From the NCBI GenBank assembly GCA_021812385.1, contig JAKANO010000016.1, forward strand, positions 1 to 64,000: a DNA stretch of 64,000 bases, written 5' to 3'. The DNA is from Pseudomonadota bacterium (GTDB lineage Bacteria > Pseudomonadota > Gammaproteobacteria > Burkholderiales > Thiobacteraceae). Below are positions 34,903 through 46,594 of this stretch, piece by piece. Below the pieces are notes generated by a model. That model did no database searches, had not been told where the DNA came from, and saw only the letters and a program-made list of their open reading frames with translations. Made by a program: the position numbers and the translations under genes. Positions within the stretch are counted from its first letter, which is position 1; every line of letters starts with the position of its first letter.

Positions 34903-37233
34903 ATGTTGAATATCGAAATCGACGGCCAACAGATTGAAGTCGCAGAAGGCAGCACCGTGATCGATGCTGCGGATCAGCTCGGTATTTATATTCCGCGCTT
35001 CTGCTATCACCGCAAGCTTTCGGTCGCCGCTAATTGCCGCATGTGTTTGGTCGATATTGAAAAAGCGCCTAAGCCCTTGCCGGCTTGCGCGACACCGGTC
35101 ACGGATGGCATGAAAGTCGCCACCAAGTCCGAGAAAACCATTCGCGCACAAAAAGGCGTGATGGAATTTTTGCTGATCAATCATCCGCTGGATTGCCCGA
35201 TATGCGATCAGGGCGGCGAATGCCAATTGCAGGACTTGGCGGTCGGATACGGCGGCGGCAGTTCACGCTATACCGAAGAAAAACGCGTCGTGATCAACAA
35301 GAACTTAGGTGCTTTGATTGCCACCGACATGACGCGTTGCATCCATTGCACGCGCTGCGTGCGTTTTGGCCAAGAGATCGGCGGCGTCATGGAATTGGGT
35401 CAAGCCGCACGCGGCGAGCATTCCGAAATCATGCCGTTTATTTCGCAGACGGTGGATTCCGAACTGTCCGGCAACATGATCGATATATGCCCGGTGGGCG
35501 CCTTGACCTCCAAGCCGTTCCGCTACACCGCGCGCAGTTGGGAATTGGTGCGCCGTCCCTCGATCAGCCCGCACGATGGTTTGGGCGCAAATCTCTCGGC
35601 GCATTTAGTCAAGGAGCGCGTGATGCGCGTCCTGCCGCGCGATAACGAATCCATCAACGAGTGTTGGCTGGCGGATCGCGACCGTTTCTCCTATGAAGCC
35701 TTGAACAGCGAACAGCGCTTAAGCATGCCCATGATCAAGCAAGATGGGCAATGGCGCGAGACCGATTGGCAAACGGCGCTGGAATATGTGGCGCATGGCC
35801 TTAACGATATCAAGGCGCAACACGGCGCGGATGCGATCGGTGCTTTAGCCACGCCGCACAGCACCTTGGAAGAATTGTATCTGCTGCAAAAACTGATGCG
35901 CGGCCTGGGTTGCGGCAATGTGGATCATCGCCTGCGCCAATCCGATTTCAGCGCCGATGCGGCGCAAGCCGGTGCGCCTTGGTTGGGGCAGACCGTGGAT
36001 CAGTTGTGTCAATCCGATGCAGTATTTGTGGTCGGCAGTACGCTGCGCAAAGATCATCCCTTACTCGCGCACCGCTTACGCCAAGCCGTTAAGCGCGGGA
36101 TGCGCCTCAACCTGATTCATTCGGTCGATGACGATTTATTGTGCCGAGTCGCCAACAAAGCCATCGTCGCGCCGAGCGCAATCGTCAATGCCTTGGCGCA
36201 AGTGGTCAAAGCTGCGGCGCAACTCAAGCAGGTTGCGGCCAGCGATGCGCTGGCAAACGTAACGCCGGGTGCCAGCGCGCAAGCCATTGCCGGCAGCCTG
36301 GTGGCAGGCAAGCAGGTTTCAATCTTGCTAGGCAATGTGGCGCAACATCACCCGCAGGCCGCGACCTTGCAGAGCTTGGCTCAAGAATTGGGGCGCGTGC
36401 TGGGCGCAAGTTTCGGCTTCATCGGCGAAGCGGCGAATAGCGTCGGCGGCGTTATTGCCGGCGCTTGGCCCCAAGGCGCCGGCATGAATGCCGCCCAGAT
36501 GCTGGCCAGCCCGCGCCAAGCTTATCTGTTGCTAAACGTAGAGCCGGAGCTGGATTGCTACGATGCGCCGCTAGCGCTCAACGCCATGATGCAAGCGAAA
36601 ATGGTGGTCGCGCTATCCGCGTTCAAACATCATGCCGCTGACTACGCCGATGTGATGCTGCCCATCGCGCCGTTCACCGAAACCTCCGGCACGTTTATCA
36701 ATACCGAAGGTCGGGTGCAATCGTTTAACGCGGTCTCCAAGCCGCGCGGCGAAACCCGTCCCGCTTGGAAAGTGCTGCGGGTGTTGGGCAATTTGCTGGG
36801 CTTGCCCGGTTTCGACTACAACAACACGGAACAAGTGCGCGCGGAATTGCTGCCGTCCGGCGAAACCGCGGGCTTGCTCAACAATGCGCTCAAGCAGTTA
36901 TGCGTGGGCCAGATGGACGCCAAGCCCAGCGGTATCGAGCGTATTGGCGAGGTTCCAATTTATCAGCTGGATGCCTTGGTTCGCCGCGCGCCATCGCTGC
37001 AGCAAACCAAGGATGCGCAAGCGCCGCAGGCATGGGTCAATGGCGCTCTCTTGCAACAACTCGGCATCAAGGCGGGCGATACGGTGCGGTTGCAGCAGGG
37101 CAGCGGTCAAGCGCAGTTGGCCGTCGCCTGCGACGATCGCTTGCCGAATAATTGCGTGCGCGTGGCCGGCGCACATACGCTGACCATGCATTTGGGTGGC
37201 TTGTTCGGCGCGATTACGCTGGAGCGCGCATGA
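34903..37233 (+). CDS. nuoG: NADH-quinone oxidoreductase subunit G (start [13 protein letters not shown]; track ORF over-extended)
   Basis: [2Fe-2S] [35 protein letters not shown]. Confidence 0.97.
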   Translation: MLNIEIDGQQIEVAEGSTVIDAADQLGIYIPRFCYHRKLSVAANCRMCLVDIEKAPKPLPACATPVTDGMKVATKSEKTIRAQKGVMEFLLINHPLDCPICDQGGECQLQDLAVGYGGGSSRYTEEKRVVINKNLGALIATDMTRCIHCTRCVRFGQEIGGVMELGQAARGEHSEIMPFISQTVDSELSGNMIDICPVGALTSKPFRYTARSWELVRRPSISPHDGLGANLSAHLVKERVMRVLPRDNESINECWLADRDRFSYEALNSEQRLSMPMIKQDGQWRETDWQTALEYVAHGLNDIKAQHGADAIGALATPHSTLEELYLLQKLMRGLGCGNVDHRLRQSDFSADAAQAGAPWLGQTVDQLCQSDAVFVVGSTLRKDHPLLAHRLRQAVKRGMRLNLIHSVDDDLLCRVANKAIVAPSAIVNALAQVVKAAAQLKQVAASDALANVTPGASAQAIAGSLVAGKQVSILLGNVAQHHPQAATLQSLAQELGRVLGASFGFIGEAANSVGGVIAGAWPQGAGMNAAQMLASPRQAYLLLNVEPELDCYDAPLALNAMMQAKMVVALSAFKHHAADYADVMLPIAPFTETSGTFINTEGRVQSFNAVSKPRGETRPAWKVLRVLGNLLGLPGFDYNNTEQVRAELLPSGETAGLLNNALKQLCVGQMDAKPSGIERIGEVPIYQLDALVRRAPSLQQTKDAQAPQAWVNGALLQQLGIKAGDTVRLQQGSGQAQLAVACDDRLPNNCVRVAGAHTLTMHLGGLFGAITLERA

Positions 37234-38312
37234 TCGATTTCTTCCTCCCATATTATCTAGATTGGTTTGGCCCGGTGTGGGGCCCAAGCCTATTCACCTT
37301 CGTTAAGACCTTGCTGTCGATCGTGTTGATCACGCTGCCCTTGATGTTGTGCGTGGCGTACTTGACCTACGCTGAGCGCAAGATCATCGGCTATATGCAG
37401 ATTCGTCTTGGCCCGAATCGGGTTGGGCCGAAAGGCTGGCTGCAGCCCATCGCCGATGCCTTGAAGTTGATGTTCAAGGAAATCATCATTCCTGCCGGGG
37501 CGAATAAATTTCTGTTTCTGCTCGCGCCAACGCTGGTGCTCGGGCCGGCACTGGCCGCTTGGGCCGTGATCCCGTTTACCCCGGACCTGGTGTTGGCGAA
37601 TGTGAATGCCGGTTTGCTGTACATCATGGCCATCACCTCCATGGGCGTGTACGGCGTGATCATCGCCGGCTGGGCCTCCAACTCCAAATATGCATTTCTC
37701 GGCAGTTTGCGCTCGGCAGCGCAAATCGTGTCCTATGAGATCGCCATGGGTTTCGCCTTGGTCGGCGTATTGATGGCATCGCAGAGCTTGAATTTGGTGG
37801 ACATTGTGCAAGGCCAATCCGGCGGCATCCTGCAATGGTATTGCTGGCCGCTGTTGCCGCTGTTTGTGGTGTACCTGATTTCGGGCGTGGCGGAAACCAA
37901 TCGCGCGCCATTCGACGTGGCCGAAGGCGAATCCGAGATCGTGGCGGGTTTTCACGTTGAGTACTCCGGCATGGCCTTCGCCGTGTTTTTCCTGGCTGAA
38001 TACGCCAATATGATTTTAGTGGCTACGCTCACCGTGCTGATGTTCCTCGGCGGCTGGCAATCGCCGCTGCCGGATGCGTGGATGCCGGAAAATGCGATGC
38101 TGCAATCGCTGCTGGGCGGCGGCTTCCACTGGCTGATCTTCAAAGTATTGTTCGTGCTGTTTTTGTTCTTGTGGTTCCGTGCCACTTTCCCGCGCTATCG
38201 CTACGACCAGATCATGCGTCTGGGCTGGAAAGTGTTTATCCCCGTCACCTTGGTTTGGATCGTCGTTATCGGCGCGGTGATGCAAACTCCATACGCTTAC
38301 CTGGTGCATTGA
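37230..38312 (+). CDS. nuoH: NADH-quinone oxidoreductase subunit H
   Basis: [37 protein letters not shown]. Confidence 0.97.
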   Translation: MIDFFLPYYLDWFGPVWGPSLFTFVKTLLSIVLITLPLMLCVAYLTYAERKIIGYMQIRLGPNRVGPKGWLQPIADALKLMFKEIIIPAGANKFLFLLAPTLVLGPALAAWAVIPFTPDLVLANVNAGLLYIMAITSMGVYGVIIAGWASNSKYAFLGSLRSAAQIVSYEIAMGFALVGVLMASQSLNLVDIVQGQSGGILQWYCWPLLPLFVVYLISGVAETNRAPFDVAEGESEIVAGFHVEYSGMAFAVFFLAEYANMILVATLTVLMFLGGWQSPLPDAWMPENAMLQSLLGGGFHWLIFKVLFVLFLFLWFRATFPRYRYDQIMRLGWKVFIPVTLVWIVVIGAVMQTPYAYLVH

Positions 38313-38322
38313 GGCTACGCAT

Positions 38323-38814
38323 ATGATGACTCGGATCAACGATTTCTTTAAAAGCTTCTTGCTGATCGAATTGCTCAAGGGCATGGTGCTGACCGGACGG
38401 CATTTATTTGCGCCCAAGATCACCATTCAGTTCCCGGATGAGAAGACGCCGATCTCGCCGCGTTTCCGCGGCTTGCATGCGCTGCGCCGTTACCCAAATG
38501 GCGAAGAGCGCTGCATCGCCTGCAAGCTGTGCGAGGCGGTTTGTCCGGCGCTGGCGATCACCATCGAATCGGATCAACGCGACGACGGCACGCGCCGCAC
38601 CACGCGCTACGACATCGATTTAACCAAATGCATCTTCTGCGGCTTCTGCGAAGAATCCTGCCCGGTGGACTCGATTGTCGAGACCCGCATTTTTGAATAT
38701 CACGGCGAAAAGCGCGGTGATTTGTACTACACCAAGCCCATGCTGCTGGCGGTGGGCGACAAATACGAAGAAATGATTGCCGCCGATAGAGCGGCGGATG
38801 CGAAATACAGATAA
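38323..38814 (+). CDS. nuoI: NADH-quinone oxidoreductase subunit I
   Basis: Two 4Fe-4S motifs [24 protein letters not shown]. Confidence 0.98.
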   Translation: MMTRINDFFKSFLLIELLKGMVLTGRHLFAPKITIQFPDEKTPISPRFRGLHALRRYPNGEERCIACKLCEAVCPALAITIESDQRDDGTRRTTRYDIDLTKCIFCGFCEESCPVDSIVETRIFEYHGEKRGDLYYTKPMLLAVGDKYEEMIAADRAADAKYR

Positions 38815-38817
38815 ACC

Positions 38818-38894
38818 AACCGCAGAGGCGCTGAGGCGCAGAGAGGTACAGAATGAATTTTGTTTTTCTCCGCGTCTCCGCGTCTCTGCGGTGA
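38818..38894. repeat. Palindromic element C ('GCAGAGGC' dialect) between nuoI and nuoJ
   Basis: AACCGCAGAGGCGCTGAGGCGCAGAGAGG vs CTCCGCGTCTCCGCGTCTCTGCGGTGA; 8-bp period. Confidence 0.9.
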
Positions 38895-38903
38895 GATTTG
38901 AAT

Positions 38904-39542
38904 ATGAACTTTGAAACTTTTGTTTTCTATTTCCTGGCAGCTATCCTGCTGTTCGCCGGCGTGCGCGTGATTACCGCGCGCAATCCGGTGCATTCGGCCT
39001 TGTTCCTGGTGCTGGCATTTTTTACCGCGGCCGGTCTTTGGATTCTGCTGGAAGCGGAATTCCTCGCGATCACCCTGGTATTGGTCTACGTGGGCGCGGT
39101 GATGGTGCTGTTCCTGTTCGTGGTGATGATGCTGGATATCAATCTCGAAAAGCTGCGCGAAGGATTCTGGGATTATTTGCCCTTGGCGGCCATTGTCACG
39201 GTGCTGATGATGCTGGAAATGGTAGTGGTCTTGGGCGGCAAGCATTTCGGCCTCACGCAAATGCCGGACCCGGCGCCGCATGCCGCCGATTACAGCAATA
39301 CCAAGGAATTGGGCCGCTTGCTGTATACCCAGTATGTTTATCCTTTTGAGCTGGCTTCGGTGATTTTATTGGTGGCCATCGTGGCGGCGATTGCGCTGAC
39401 CTTGCGCCGCCGCAAAAACACCAAGCACCAAAACCCGGCGGACCAAGTGCGCGTTAGACGGCAAGATCGCGTGCGTTTGGTTTCCATGCCCGCAGAAAAG
39501 CCAGACGAAGCTTCGGACGCATCTACAAAGGAAACGCCATGA
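38904..39542 (+). CDS. nuoJ: NADH-quinone oxidoreductase subunit J
   Basis: [32 protein letters not shown]. Confidence 0.97.
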   Translation: MNFETFVFYFLAAILLFAGVRVITARNPVHSALFLVLAFFTAAGLWILLEAEFLAITLVLVYVGAVMVLFLFVVMMLDINLEKLREGFWDYLPLAAIVTVLMMLEMVVVLGGKHFGLTQMPDPAPHAADYSNTKELGRLLYTQYVYPFELASVILLVAIVAAIALTLRRRKNTKHQNPADQVRVRRQDRVRLVSMPAEKPDEASDASTKETP

Positions 39543-39844
39543 TTTCCTTATCGCATTACTTGATCCTGGGCGGCTTATTGTTCGCGCTGAGCGTGATGGG
39601 GATTTTCCTCAATCGCAAAAATATCATCATCCTGCTGATGGCCATCGAATTGATGCTGCTGGCGGTAAACATGAATTTCGTCGCCTTCTCGCATTACCTG
39701 GGCGATGCGGCGGGGCAGGTGTTCGTGTTCTTTATCCTGACGGTGGCGGCGGCCGAGTCGGCGATCGGCCTCGCCATCTTGGTGGTGCTGTTCCGCAATA
39801 TGAAGACGATTAACGTGGATGATCTGGATCAGTTAAAGGGCTAA
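39539..39844 (+). CDS. nuoK: NADH-quinone oxidoreductase subunit K
   Basis: [29 protein letters not shown]. Confidence 0.97.
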   Translation: MISLSHYLILGGLLFALSVMGIFLNRKNIIILLMAIELMLLAVNMNFVAFSHYLGDAAGQVFVFFILTVAAAESAIGLAILVVLFRNMKTINVDDLDQLKG

Positions 39845-39850
39845 TCGCAA

Positions 39851-41842
39851 ATGACACAGATCGACATGCAAACGCTTTACATGATCGTGCCGCTGGCACC
39901 CTTAGCCGGCGCCGTATTTGCCGGCTTGTTCGGCTGGCTGATCGGCCGTACTTGGTCGCATCGCATCACCATCCTGGGCGTGGCGATTTCCTGCGTCGCA
40001 TCCTATTTCGTGTTTCAAGATGTGCAGCAAGGCCATACGTTCAACGGCAATATTTATACCTGGCTGACCAGCGGCGACATGTCCTTCCAGATTGGCTTCT
40101 TGATCGACAAGCTTTCCGCCATGATGATGCTGGTGGTGACTTTCGTTTCGCTCATGGTGCATATCTACACCATCGGCTACATGGAAGAAGACCCCGGCTA
40201 TCAGCGCTTCTTCGCGTACATTTCGCTGTTTACCTTCTCCATGCTGATGCTGGTGATGTCGAACAACTTCGTGCAGTTGTTCTTCGGCTGGGAAGCGGTG
40301 GGCTTGGTGTCGTATCTGCTGATCGGTTTTTGGTTCACCAAGCCGACGGCGATTTACGCCAACCTCAAGGCCTTCTTGGTCAACCGTGTCGGCGACTTCG
40401 GCTTCCTGCTCGGCATCGGCTTGGTGCTGGCCTATACCGGCACCTTGGATTATTCGGCGGTGTTCGGCCAGGCGGGCGCATTAGCGAGTCAAAGCATTAC
40501 CCTGTTTCCAGGCAGCCCGTGGTCGCTAATCACCGTGATCTGCATCCTGCTGTTCATCGGTGCGATGGGCAAATCAGCGCAGTTCCCGCTGCACGTGTGG
40601 CTGCCGGATTCGATGGAAGGCCCAACGCCGATCTCGGCGCTGATCCACGCCGCGACCATGGTGACCGCCGGCATCTTCATGGTGGCGCGTATGTCGCCGC
40701 TGTTCGAGTTGTCCGACACCGCGTTGTCGTTTGTGCTGGTGATCGGCGCGATCACCGCGCTATTCATGGGCTTCCTTGGCATTATCCAAAACGACATCAA
40801 GCGCGTGGTGGCTTATTCGACGCTGTCCCAGCTCGGTTACATGACCGTAGCGCTGGGCGCTTCGGCTTATTCCGTGGCGGTGTTCCACTTAATGACCCAC
40901 GCGTTCTTTAAAGCGCTGCTGTTCTTGGCGGCGGGCTCGGTGATTATCGGCATGCACCATGACCAGGACATCCGGCACATGGGCGGCTTGCGCAAATACA
41001 TGCCGATCACCTGGATCACCTCGCTGTTCGGCTCGCTGGCGCTGATCGGCACGCCGTTCTTTTCCGGCTTTTACTCCAAGGATTCGATTATCGAGGCGGT
41101 TAAAGCCTCGCACCTCACTGGCGCCGGTTTCGCCTATTTCGCGGTGGTCGCCGGCGTGTTTGTCACGGCCTTCTATTCTTTCCGCATGTACTTCCTGGTG
41201 TTCCATGGCAAAGAGCGTTTCCACGCACATAGGCATCACGATGAAGAGCATGCTCATGGCCACGGCCACACGCCGCATGAAACACCGTGGGTGGTGTGGT
41301 TGCCGCTGGTGCTGCTGGCGATTCCATCTGTGGTCATCGGCTATCTGACCGTTGGCCCCATCATCGAAGGCAACTGGTTCGGCAGCGCCATCTTCGTATC
41401 CGATGCGCACCCCGCAATAAAAGAATTGGCGGAAGAATTCCACGGCGCCAGCGCGATGGCCACCCATGCCTTAGGCACCTTGCCATTCTGGCTGGCGCTC
41501 GCGGGTGTGGTGTCGGCTTATCTTCTATACCTGGTGTTCACCGACATTCCCGCCAAGATCGCCGCACGCTTCTCGCTGATCTATGCGATTCTTGAACACA
41601 AGTACGGCTTCGATGAATTCTACGAATGGTTCTTCGCCGGCGGCGCACGCAAAATCGGCAGCGGTTTATGGCAGCGCGGCGACGTCACCGTGATCGACGG
41701 CTGGCTGGTGAATGGTTCGGCTAAGCTGGTGGGCTGGTTTTCCGGCCTGCTGCGGCAATTCCAGTCCGGTTACATCTACCACTATGCGTTTGCAATGTTG
41801 ATCGGCGTATTCGTGCTGATCACTTGGTTTGTGAAGGTTTAA
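39851..41842 (+). CDS. nuoL: NADH-quinone oxidoreductase subunit L
   Basis: HVWLPDSMEGPTPISALIHAATMVTAG; synteny. Confidence 0.98.
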   Translation: MTQIDMQTLYMIVPLAPLAGAVFAGLFGWLIGRTWSHRITILGVAISCVASYFVFQDVQQGHTFNGNIYTWLTSGDMSFQIGFLIDKLSAMMMLVVTFVSLMVHIYTIGYMEEDPGYQRFFAYISLFTFSMLMLVMSNNFVQLFFGWEAVGLVSYLLIGFWFTKPTAIYANLKAFLVNRVGDFGFLLGIGLVLAYTGTLDYSAVFGQAGALASQSITLFPGSPWSLITVICILLFIGAMGKSAQFPLHVWLPDSMEGPTPISALIHAATMVTAGIFMVARMSPLFELSDTALSFVLVIGAITALFMGFLGIIQNDIKRVVAYSTLSQLGYMTVALGASAYSVAVFHLMTHAFFKALLFLAAGSVIIGMHHDQDIRHMGGLRKYMPITWITSLFGSLALIGTPFFSGFYSKDSIIEAVKASHLTGAGFAYFAVVAGVFVTAFYSFRMYFLVFHGKERFHAHRHHDEEHAHGHGHTPHETPWVVWLPLVLLAIPSVVIGYLTVGPIIEGNWFGSAIFVSDAHPAIKELAEEFHGASAMATHALGTLPFWLALAGVVSAYLLYLVFTDIPAKIAARFSLIYAILEHKYGFDEFYEWFFAGGARKIGSGLWQRGDVTVIDGWLVNGSAKLVGWFSGLLRQFQSGYIYHYAFAMLIGVFVLITWFVKV

Positions 41843-41850
41843 GGAATCGT

Positions 41851-43377
41851 ATGTTGTTAGGAATGCCGCTTCTGAGTCTCGTCATCTGGTTGCCGATCTT
41901 TTTCGGCGTGGCGGTATTGCTCACCGGGGATCGCAACCCCTTTGCCGCGCGCTGGATGGCGTTCATCGGCGCGGTGTTGAGCTTTGCGGCCACCATCCCG
42001 CTGTACACCCAATTCAATCTCGCCAGCGTCGGCATGCAGTTCGCGGAAATGCGGCCTTGGATTGAGAGTTTCAATATCAACTATCACCTGGGTGTGGATG
42101 GCATTTCGGTCTTGTTCATTTTGCTCACCAGTTTTACCAATGTGTTGGTGGTAATCGCCGGCTGGAAAGTCATCGAAAAAAATGTCGCGCAGTATATGGC
42201 CGCGTTCTTGATCATGGCGGGCTTGATGAATGGCGTTTTCGCCGCGCTGGATGGGATTTTGTTTTACGTGTTCTGGGAAGCGATGCTGATCCCCATGTTC
42301 CTGGTGATCGGTGTGTGGGGTGGGGCGCGCCGGGTTTACGCCAGCATCAAGTTTTTCCTGTATACGCTATTGGGTTCGCTGTTGATGTTGGTGTCTTTCA
42401 TTTACCTGTATCTCAAGAGCGGTAGTTTCGAAATTGTGCAATGGCATCTGTTGCCCCTGAGCCTTAAAGAGCAGATCCTGATTTTCCTCGCGCTGTTTTC
42501 CGCGTTTGCGGTAAAGGTGCCGATGTGGCCGGTGCATACGTGGTTGCCGGATGCGCACGTGGAAGCGCCGACCGGCGGCTCCGTGGTGCTGGCGGCGATC
42601 ATGTTGAAGCTCGGCGCTTACGGCTTCCTGCGCTTTTCCTTGCCGATTGCGCCGGACGGCAGCCATGCGCTCACGGGCTTCATGATCACCTTGTCGCTGA
42701 TCGCCGTGGTGTACATCGGTTTGGTGGCGCTGGTGCAAACCGATATGAAAAAGCTCATCGCTTATTCGTCGATCTCGCATATGGGTTTTGTCACGCTGGG
42801 CTTTTTTCTGTTCAGCGCTATCGGGATGGAAGGCGCGCTGGTGCAAATGATTTCGCACGGCTTCATATCCGGCGCCATGTTCCTGTGTGTGGGCGTGATG
42901 TATGACCGCGTGCACTCGCGCAACATTTCCGATTACGGCGGCGTGGCCAACAAAATGCCGATGTTCGCCGCCTTCTTCGTGCTGTTTTCCATGGCCAATT
43001 CGGGCTTGCCCGCGACCAGCGGATTCGTCGGCGAGTTCATGGTCATCATGGGCGCCATCAAGGTGAATTTCTGGTATGCCTTCCTCGCCGCCAGCACGCT
43101 GATTTTTGGCGCGGCTTATACCTTGTGGATGGTCAAGCGCGTGGTGTTTGGCGCGGTCGGGAACGATCATGTGGAGCACATGAAAGATATTTCCGCGCGC
43201 GAATTCCTGGTGCTGGGGACACTGGCCGTGGCCGTGCTGGCCATGGGCCTGTATCCCAAGCCGTTCACCGAAGTGATGCACGTTTCCGTGAATAATCTGC
43301 TCGCCCATGTTTCGGTGAGCAAATGCGGCGCCGATTGCGCCTGGCCAAGTGCGTCAAGCAAGGATGAATTGAAATGA
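41851..43377 (+). CDS. nuoM: NADH-quinone oxidoreductase subunit M
   Basis: [20 protein letters not shown]; synteny. Confidence 0.97.
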   Translation: MLLGMPLLSLVIWLPIFFGVAVLLTGDRNPFAARWMAFIGAVLSFAATIPLYTQFNLASVGMQFAEMRPWIESFNINYHLGVDGISVLFILLTSFTNVLVVIAGWKVIEKNVAQYMAAFLIMAGLMNGVFAALDGILFYVFWEAMLIPMFLVIGVWGGARRVYASIKFFLYTLLGSLLMLVSFIYLYLKSGSFEIVQWHLLPLSLKEQILIFLALFSAFAVKVPMWPVHTWLPDAHVEAPTGGSVVLAAIMLKLGAYGFLRFSLPIAPDGSHALTGFMITLSLIAVVYIGLVALVQTDMKKLIAYSSISHMGFVTLGFFLFSAIGMEGALVQMISHGFISGAMFLCVGVMYDRVHSRNISDYGGVANKMPMFAAFFVLFSMANSGLPATSGFVGEFMVIMGAIKVNFWYAFLAASTLIFGAAYTLWMVKRVVFGAVGNDHVEHMKDISAREFLVLGTLAVAVLAMGLYPKPFTEVMHVSVNNLLAHVSVSKCGADCAWPSASSKDELK

Positions 43378-44819
43378 ATTTCGCCCTGACCGATCTGTTG
43401 CCCGTGCTGCCGGAAATCTTCGTGCTCAGCATGTTGTGCTTTATCCTGATTCTGGATTTGTTCCTGGCCGACGATTTGCGCTTCATCAGCTACGGCCTGA
43501 CCTTGCTGACCTTGGCGGGTGCGGCGATCATCACCGCCGCCACCTTTACGCAGACGCCGGTGCTGGCCTTCAGCAATATGTTCGTGGACGATGCTTTATC
43601 CGACATGCTCAAGCTCATGTTGTATGGCGTCGTGGCCACCGTCCTGATTTATGCGCGCGGCTATATTCAGGCGCGCGGCCTGTATCGCGGCGAGTTCTTC
43701 GTGCTCATGCTGTTTGCCATGCTCGGCATGATGGTGATGATTTCCGGCAGCCATTTCCTCACGCTGTATCTCGGCTTGGAGCTGTTGTCGCTGAGCTTAT
43801 ATGCCTTGGTCGCCTTGCAACGCGACTCCAGAGTGGCCACCGAAGCGGCGATGAAGTATTTCGTGCTGGGTGCGATTGCCTCGGGCATGTTGCTGTATGG
43901 CTTGTCGATGATTTATGGCGCAACCGGCACTTTGGACATAAGCAACTTGGCCACGACCTTGCCGAGCGTCAATCATCTGAACACCGTGCTGGTGTTCGGT
44001 TTGGTGTTCACCATTGCCGGTTTGGCCTTCAAGCTGGGCGTCGTGCCGTTCCACATGTGGATTCCCGATGTGTATCAAGGCGCGCCCACCGCCGTGACCT
44101 TGTTCATCGGCACCGCGCCTAAAATCGCTGCTTTCGCCTTCGTCATGCGCTTGCTGATTGCAGGGCTGGGCGGGCTTGCGACCGACTGGCAGCCGATGCT
44201 GGCCTTGATGGCCATACTGTCGATGGCCATCGGCAATATCACCGCCATTGCGCAAACCAACATCAAGCGCATGCTGGCTTATTCGACCATTTCACACATG
44301 GGCTTCTTGCTGCTCGGCTTCCTCGCCGCAAGCACCAACGGTTACAACGCCGCGATGTTCTATGTGCTGGTGTATGTGCTGATGAGCCTAGGCGGTTTCG
44401 GCATGATCTTGCTGTTGTCGCGCGCCGGATTCGAAGCGGACCAGTTGAACGACTTCAAAGGCCTGAACCAACGCAGCCCGTGGTATGCCTTCCTGATGCT
44501 GTTGCTGATGGTGTCGATGGCGGGAATTCCGCCCACCGTCGGCTTCTACGCCAAGCTCTCCGTGCTGCAAGCAGCGCTGCAAGCCGGCTACCTGTGGCTG
44601 GTCGTGGCGGCAGTGCTGATGTCGGTGATCGGCGCTTACTACTACCTGCGCATCGTCAAGCTCATGTACTTCGATGAGCCCCTGGACGCAACGCCGATTC
44701 AAGCGCAGCCAGACATGAGCGTCCTATTGAGCATTAATGCGCTAGCCGTGCTGGCGCTGGGCATCATGCCGCAGTCGCTCATGGTGCTGTGCGCGAATGC
44801 CATCAAGAACATGTTGTAG
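43374..44819 (+). CDS. nuoN: NADH-quinone oxidoreductase subunit N
   Basis: [29 protein letters not shown]; synteny. Confidence 0.97.
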   Translation: MNFALTDLLPVLPEIFVLSMLCFILILDLFLADDLRFISYGLTLLTLAGAAIITAATFTQTPVLAFSNMFVDDALSDMLKLMLYGVVATVLIYARGYIQARGLYRGEFFVLMLFAMLGMMVMISGSHFLTLYLGLELLSLSLYALVALQRDSRVATEAAMKYFVLGAIASGMLLYGLSMIYGATGTLDISNLATTLPSVNHLNTVLVFGLVFTIAGLAFKLGVVPFHMWIPDVYQGAPTAVTLFIGTAPKIAAFAFVMRLLIAGLGGLATDWQPMLALMAILSMAIGNITAIAQTNIKRMLAYSTISHMGFLLLGFLAASTNGYNAAMFYVLVYVLMSLGGFGMILLLSRAGFEADQLNDFKGLNQRSPWYAFLMLLLMVSMAGIPPTVGFYAKLSVLQAALQAGYLWLVVAAVLMSVIGAYYYLRIVKLMYFDEPLDATPIQAQPDMSVLLSINALAVLALGIMPQSLMVLCANAIKNML

Positions 44820-44843
44820 CAACTAGCAAAACCTTCAAATGCA

Positions 44844-44984
44844 AGCCACAGAGTTCACAGAGCACACAGAGGTTCGGGACTTTGCGAAACTGAGCAGACA
44901 TGTTCATGCCCCGGGTTCTATCATGGCCGCAACGCTCTTTTACGCCATAGGGTTTTCGCTGTGAACGCTGTGTTCTCTGTGGCT
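44844..44984. repeat. Palindromic element D ('CACAGAG' dialect) downstream of nuoN
   Basis: CACAGAG at 44847, 44856, 44865 (9-bp period); inverted arm CGCTGTGAACGCTGTGTTCTCTGTGGCT (44957-44984). Confidence 0.9.
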
Positions 44985-45605
44985 AATAATCTTCTACTGA
45001 TTCGTCGATTAGCATTCCTGCTGCTGTTCGTTTCTTGTGGCGCCGCAGCCGATAGCCCCACGCTCCCGCAAAATTGTGTCGAGTCCTGCGTCACGCCTTA
45101 CGGTGCGGTATTGGGCATGACCAGCGAAGGCACAAAATCGTTTTCCAACTGCCAAAGCAGTTGCGTCGTCTTCGATCCCAATCAAGAAAATAGTACCTAC
45201 ACCGGCATCAAATGGCAGTGCGTGGAATTCGCGCGGCGTTGGCTGATACGTAATCGCGGGCTGACCTTTGGCGATGTGGATGTGGCGGCCGACATCTGGT
45301 CGATTAATGCATTTACGCGCTTGAGCGATCAAAGCCAAGTCCCAGTTCAAACCTATACGAATGGCTCTAACATGCAGCCAAAGCCCGGCGATCTGCTGAT
45401 TTACGCCAAAGAATATTTGGCGACTGGGCATGCGGCGGTGGTGCTGGAAGTGGACCCGAAAAAGGGCCGGGTGCGCGTGGCGGAACAAAATTTTAACAAT
45501 CAAAAATGGTACGGGCATTACGCGCGGAGTATCGATTTGATCCACAAAAATGGACATTACTGGTTATTGGATGCCTACTTATTGGGCTGGAAGCGCGCGC
45601 AGTAA
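44961..45605 (+). CDS. Exported CHAP-domain protein, similar to glutathionylspermidine amidase domain
   Basis: PYGAVLGMTSEG...GIKWQCVEFARRWL...PKPGDLLIYA...TGHAAVVLEV; GTG start lies inside repeat D with an upstream AGGG SD. Confidence 0.8.
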   Translation: MNAVFSVANNLLLIRRLAFLLLFVSCGAAADSPTLPQNCVESCVTPYGAVLGMTSEGTKSFSNCQSSCVVFDPNQENSTYTGIKWQCVEFARRWLIRNRGLTFGDVDVAADIWSINAFTRLSDQSQVPVQTYTNGSNMQPKPGDLLIYAKEYLATGHAAVVLEVDPKKGRVRVAEQNFNNQKWYGHYARSIDLIHKNGHYWLLDAYLLGWKRAQ

Positions 45606-45720
45606 ACAGAAGAAAAGCTGCGTCTTTAGACTGACTGCGTTGTGCCAGACTTTTAAGCATCTTCTCCATAGCAGTCACGTATCTTGGCACGCGGTACCCA
45701 TTAAACCACAGGGAGCATTT

Positions 45721-46434
45721 ATGAGTCTCAGCTATCGTTTAGTTCTTGCGTTGGTAATCACATGTGCGGCACTTACAGGTTGCATATCAGCAAAATCGTT
45801 TGTGGACCCTTCATTTCCAAAAGTCGCGTACGAAGATGTAAAAAGAAAAAATGAACCCCTTCGCCTCAAGCTCATTGTTGAGTTTCAGCGGAATGGTCAA
45901 CCATACCCTCGAGCAGATAGCACATTAAAAGATAACGCTGAACGCATCCTAAGAGGATCGGGAGTAGTCACTCCAGTCTCCGACCAAGGAGAAGGGGAAA
46001 TTAAAGTGGTTGTAAACAATATTGCAGACACCGGTGATGCAGCTGCAAAAGGGTTTGGTAGCGGCCTCACATTTGGGTTAGTTGGAACTACCGTTACGGA
46101 TGCCTATGAAATGTCGGTATCCATCACTGTTCAAGGAAAGACGATCAGTCGAACAGGTATAAAGCACGCAATTCATACAGCTATCGGGAACACGAACCCA
46201 CCTGATGGTCTTGAAGCTATTCCACCGGGGGTTGCCTTCGGAAGAGTGGTGGAACAAATGCTTCTCCGAGCGTTACAAGACATGCAGAAAAGTGGCGAAC
46301 TGGGTTGGTTAAGTACGCCTACTCGCATTGGTTTTTCTTCGTCATATCAATGGCTAATATTGCACCCCAGCAATTTGCCAATAGCTACGCTAATGGCGTA
46401 TACGGAAAGTCGATGGCAGGGGCTAGCTTTGTAG
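45721..46434 (+). CDS. Putative lipoprotein
   Basis: MSLSYRLVLALVITCAALTGC lipobox; visibly more A+T-rich than neighbours. Confidence 0.75.
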   Translation: MSLSYRLVLALVITCAALTGCISAKSFVDPSFPKVAYEDVKRKNEPLRLKLIVEFQRNGQPYPRADSTLKDNAERILRGSGVVTPVSDQGEGEIKVVVNNIADTGDAAAKGFGSGLTFGLVGTTVTDAYEMSVSITVQGKTISRTGIKHAIHTAIGNTNPPDGLEAIPPGVAFGRVVEQMLLRALQDMQKSGELGWLSTPTRIGFSSSYQWLILHPSNLPIATLMAYTESRWQGLAL

Positions 46435-46482
46435 CCATTCAACTGGCCTGACGACGTTCTGAATTTCATTGTCACCGAAGCA

Positions 46483-46564
46483 TCAACCCTCGCTGACTAC
46501 CAAACCATCTTCCCCGTTGATATCGCGCTCATTCACACAAGCCCAAGCGCGAATGAAAGCGGGC
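46483..46564 (-). pseudogene. Remnant of the C-terminal end of a hybrid histidine kinase gene (paralog/allele of 50829..53885)
   Basis: Minus-strand translation [26 protein letters not shown] vs [29 protein letters not shown] 64/76 identical by hand alignment. Confidence 0.8.
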
Positions 46565-46594
46565 CACCTTGTTGTGCGCTGCGGCTGCAATTTC

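Noticed and set aside
39952-40911. 319-aa alternative-frame ORF in nuoL
   Set aside because: Overlaps highly conserved NuoL coding sequence; composition is that of an out-of-frame translation.
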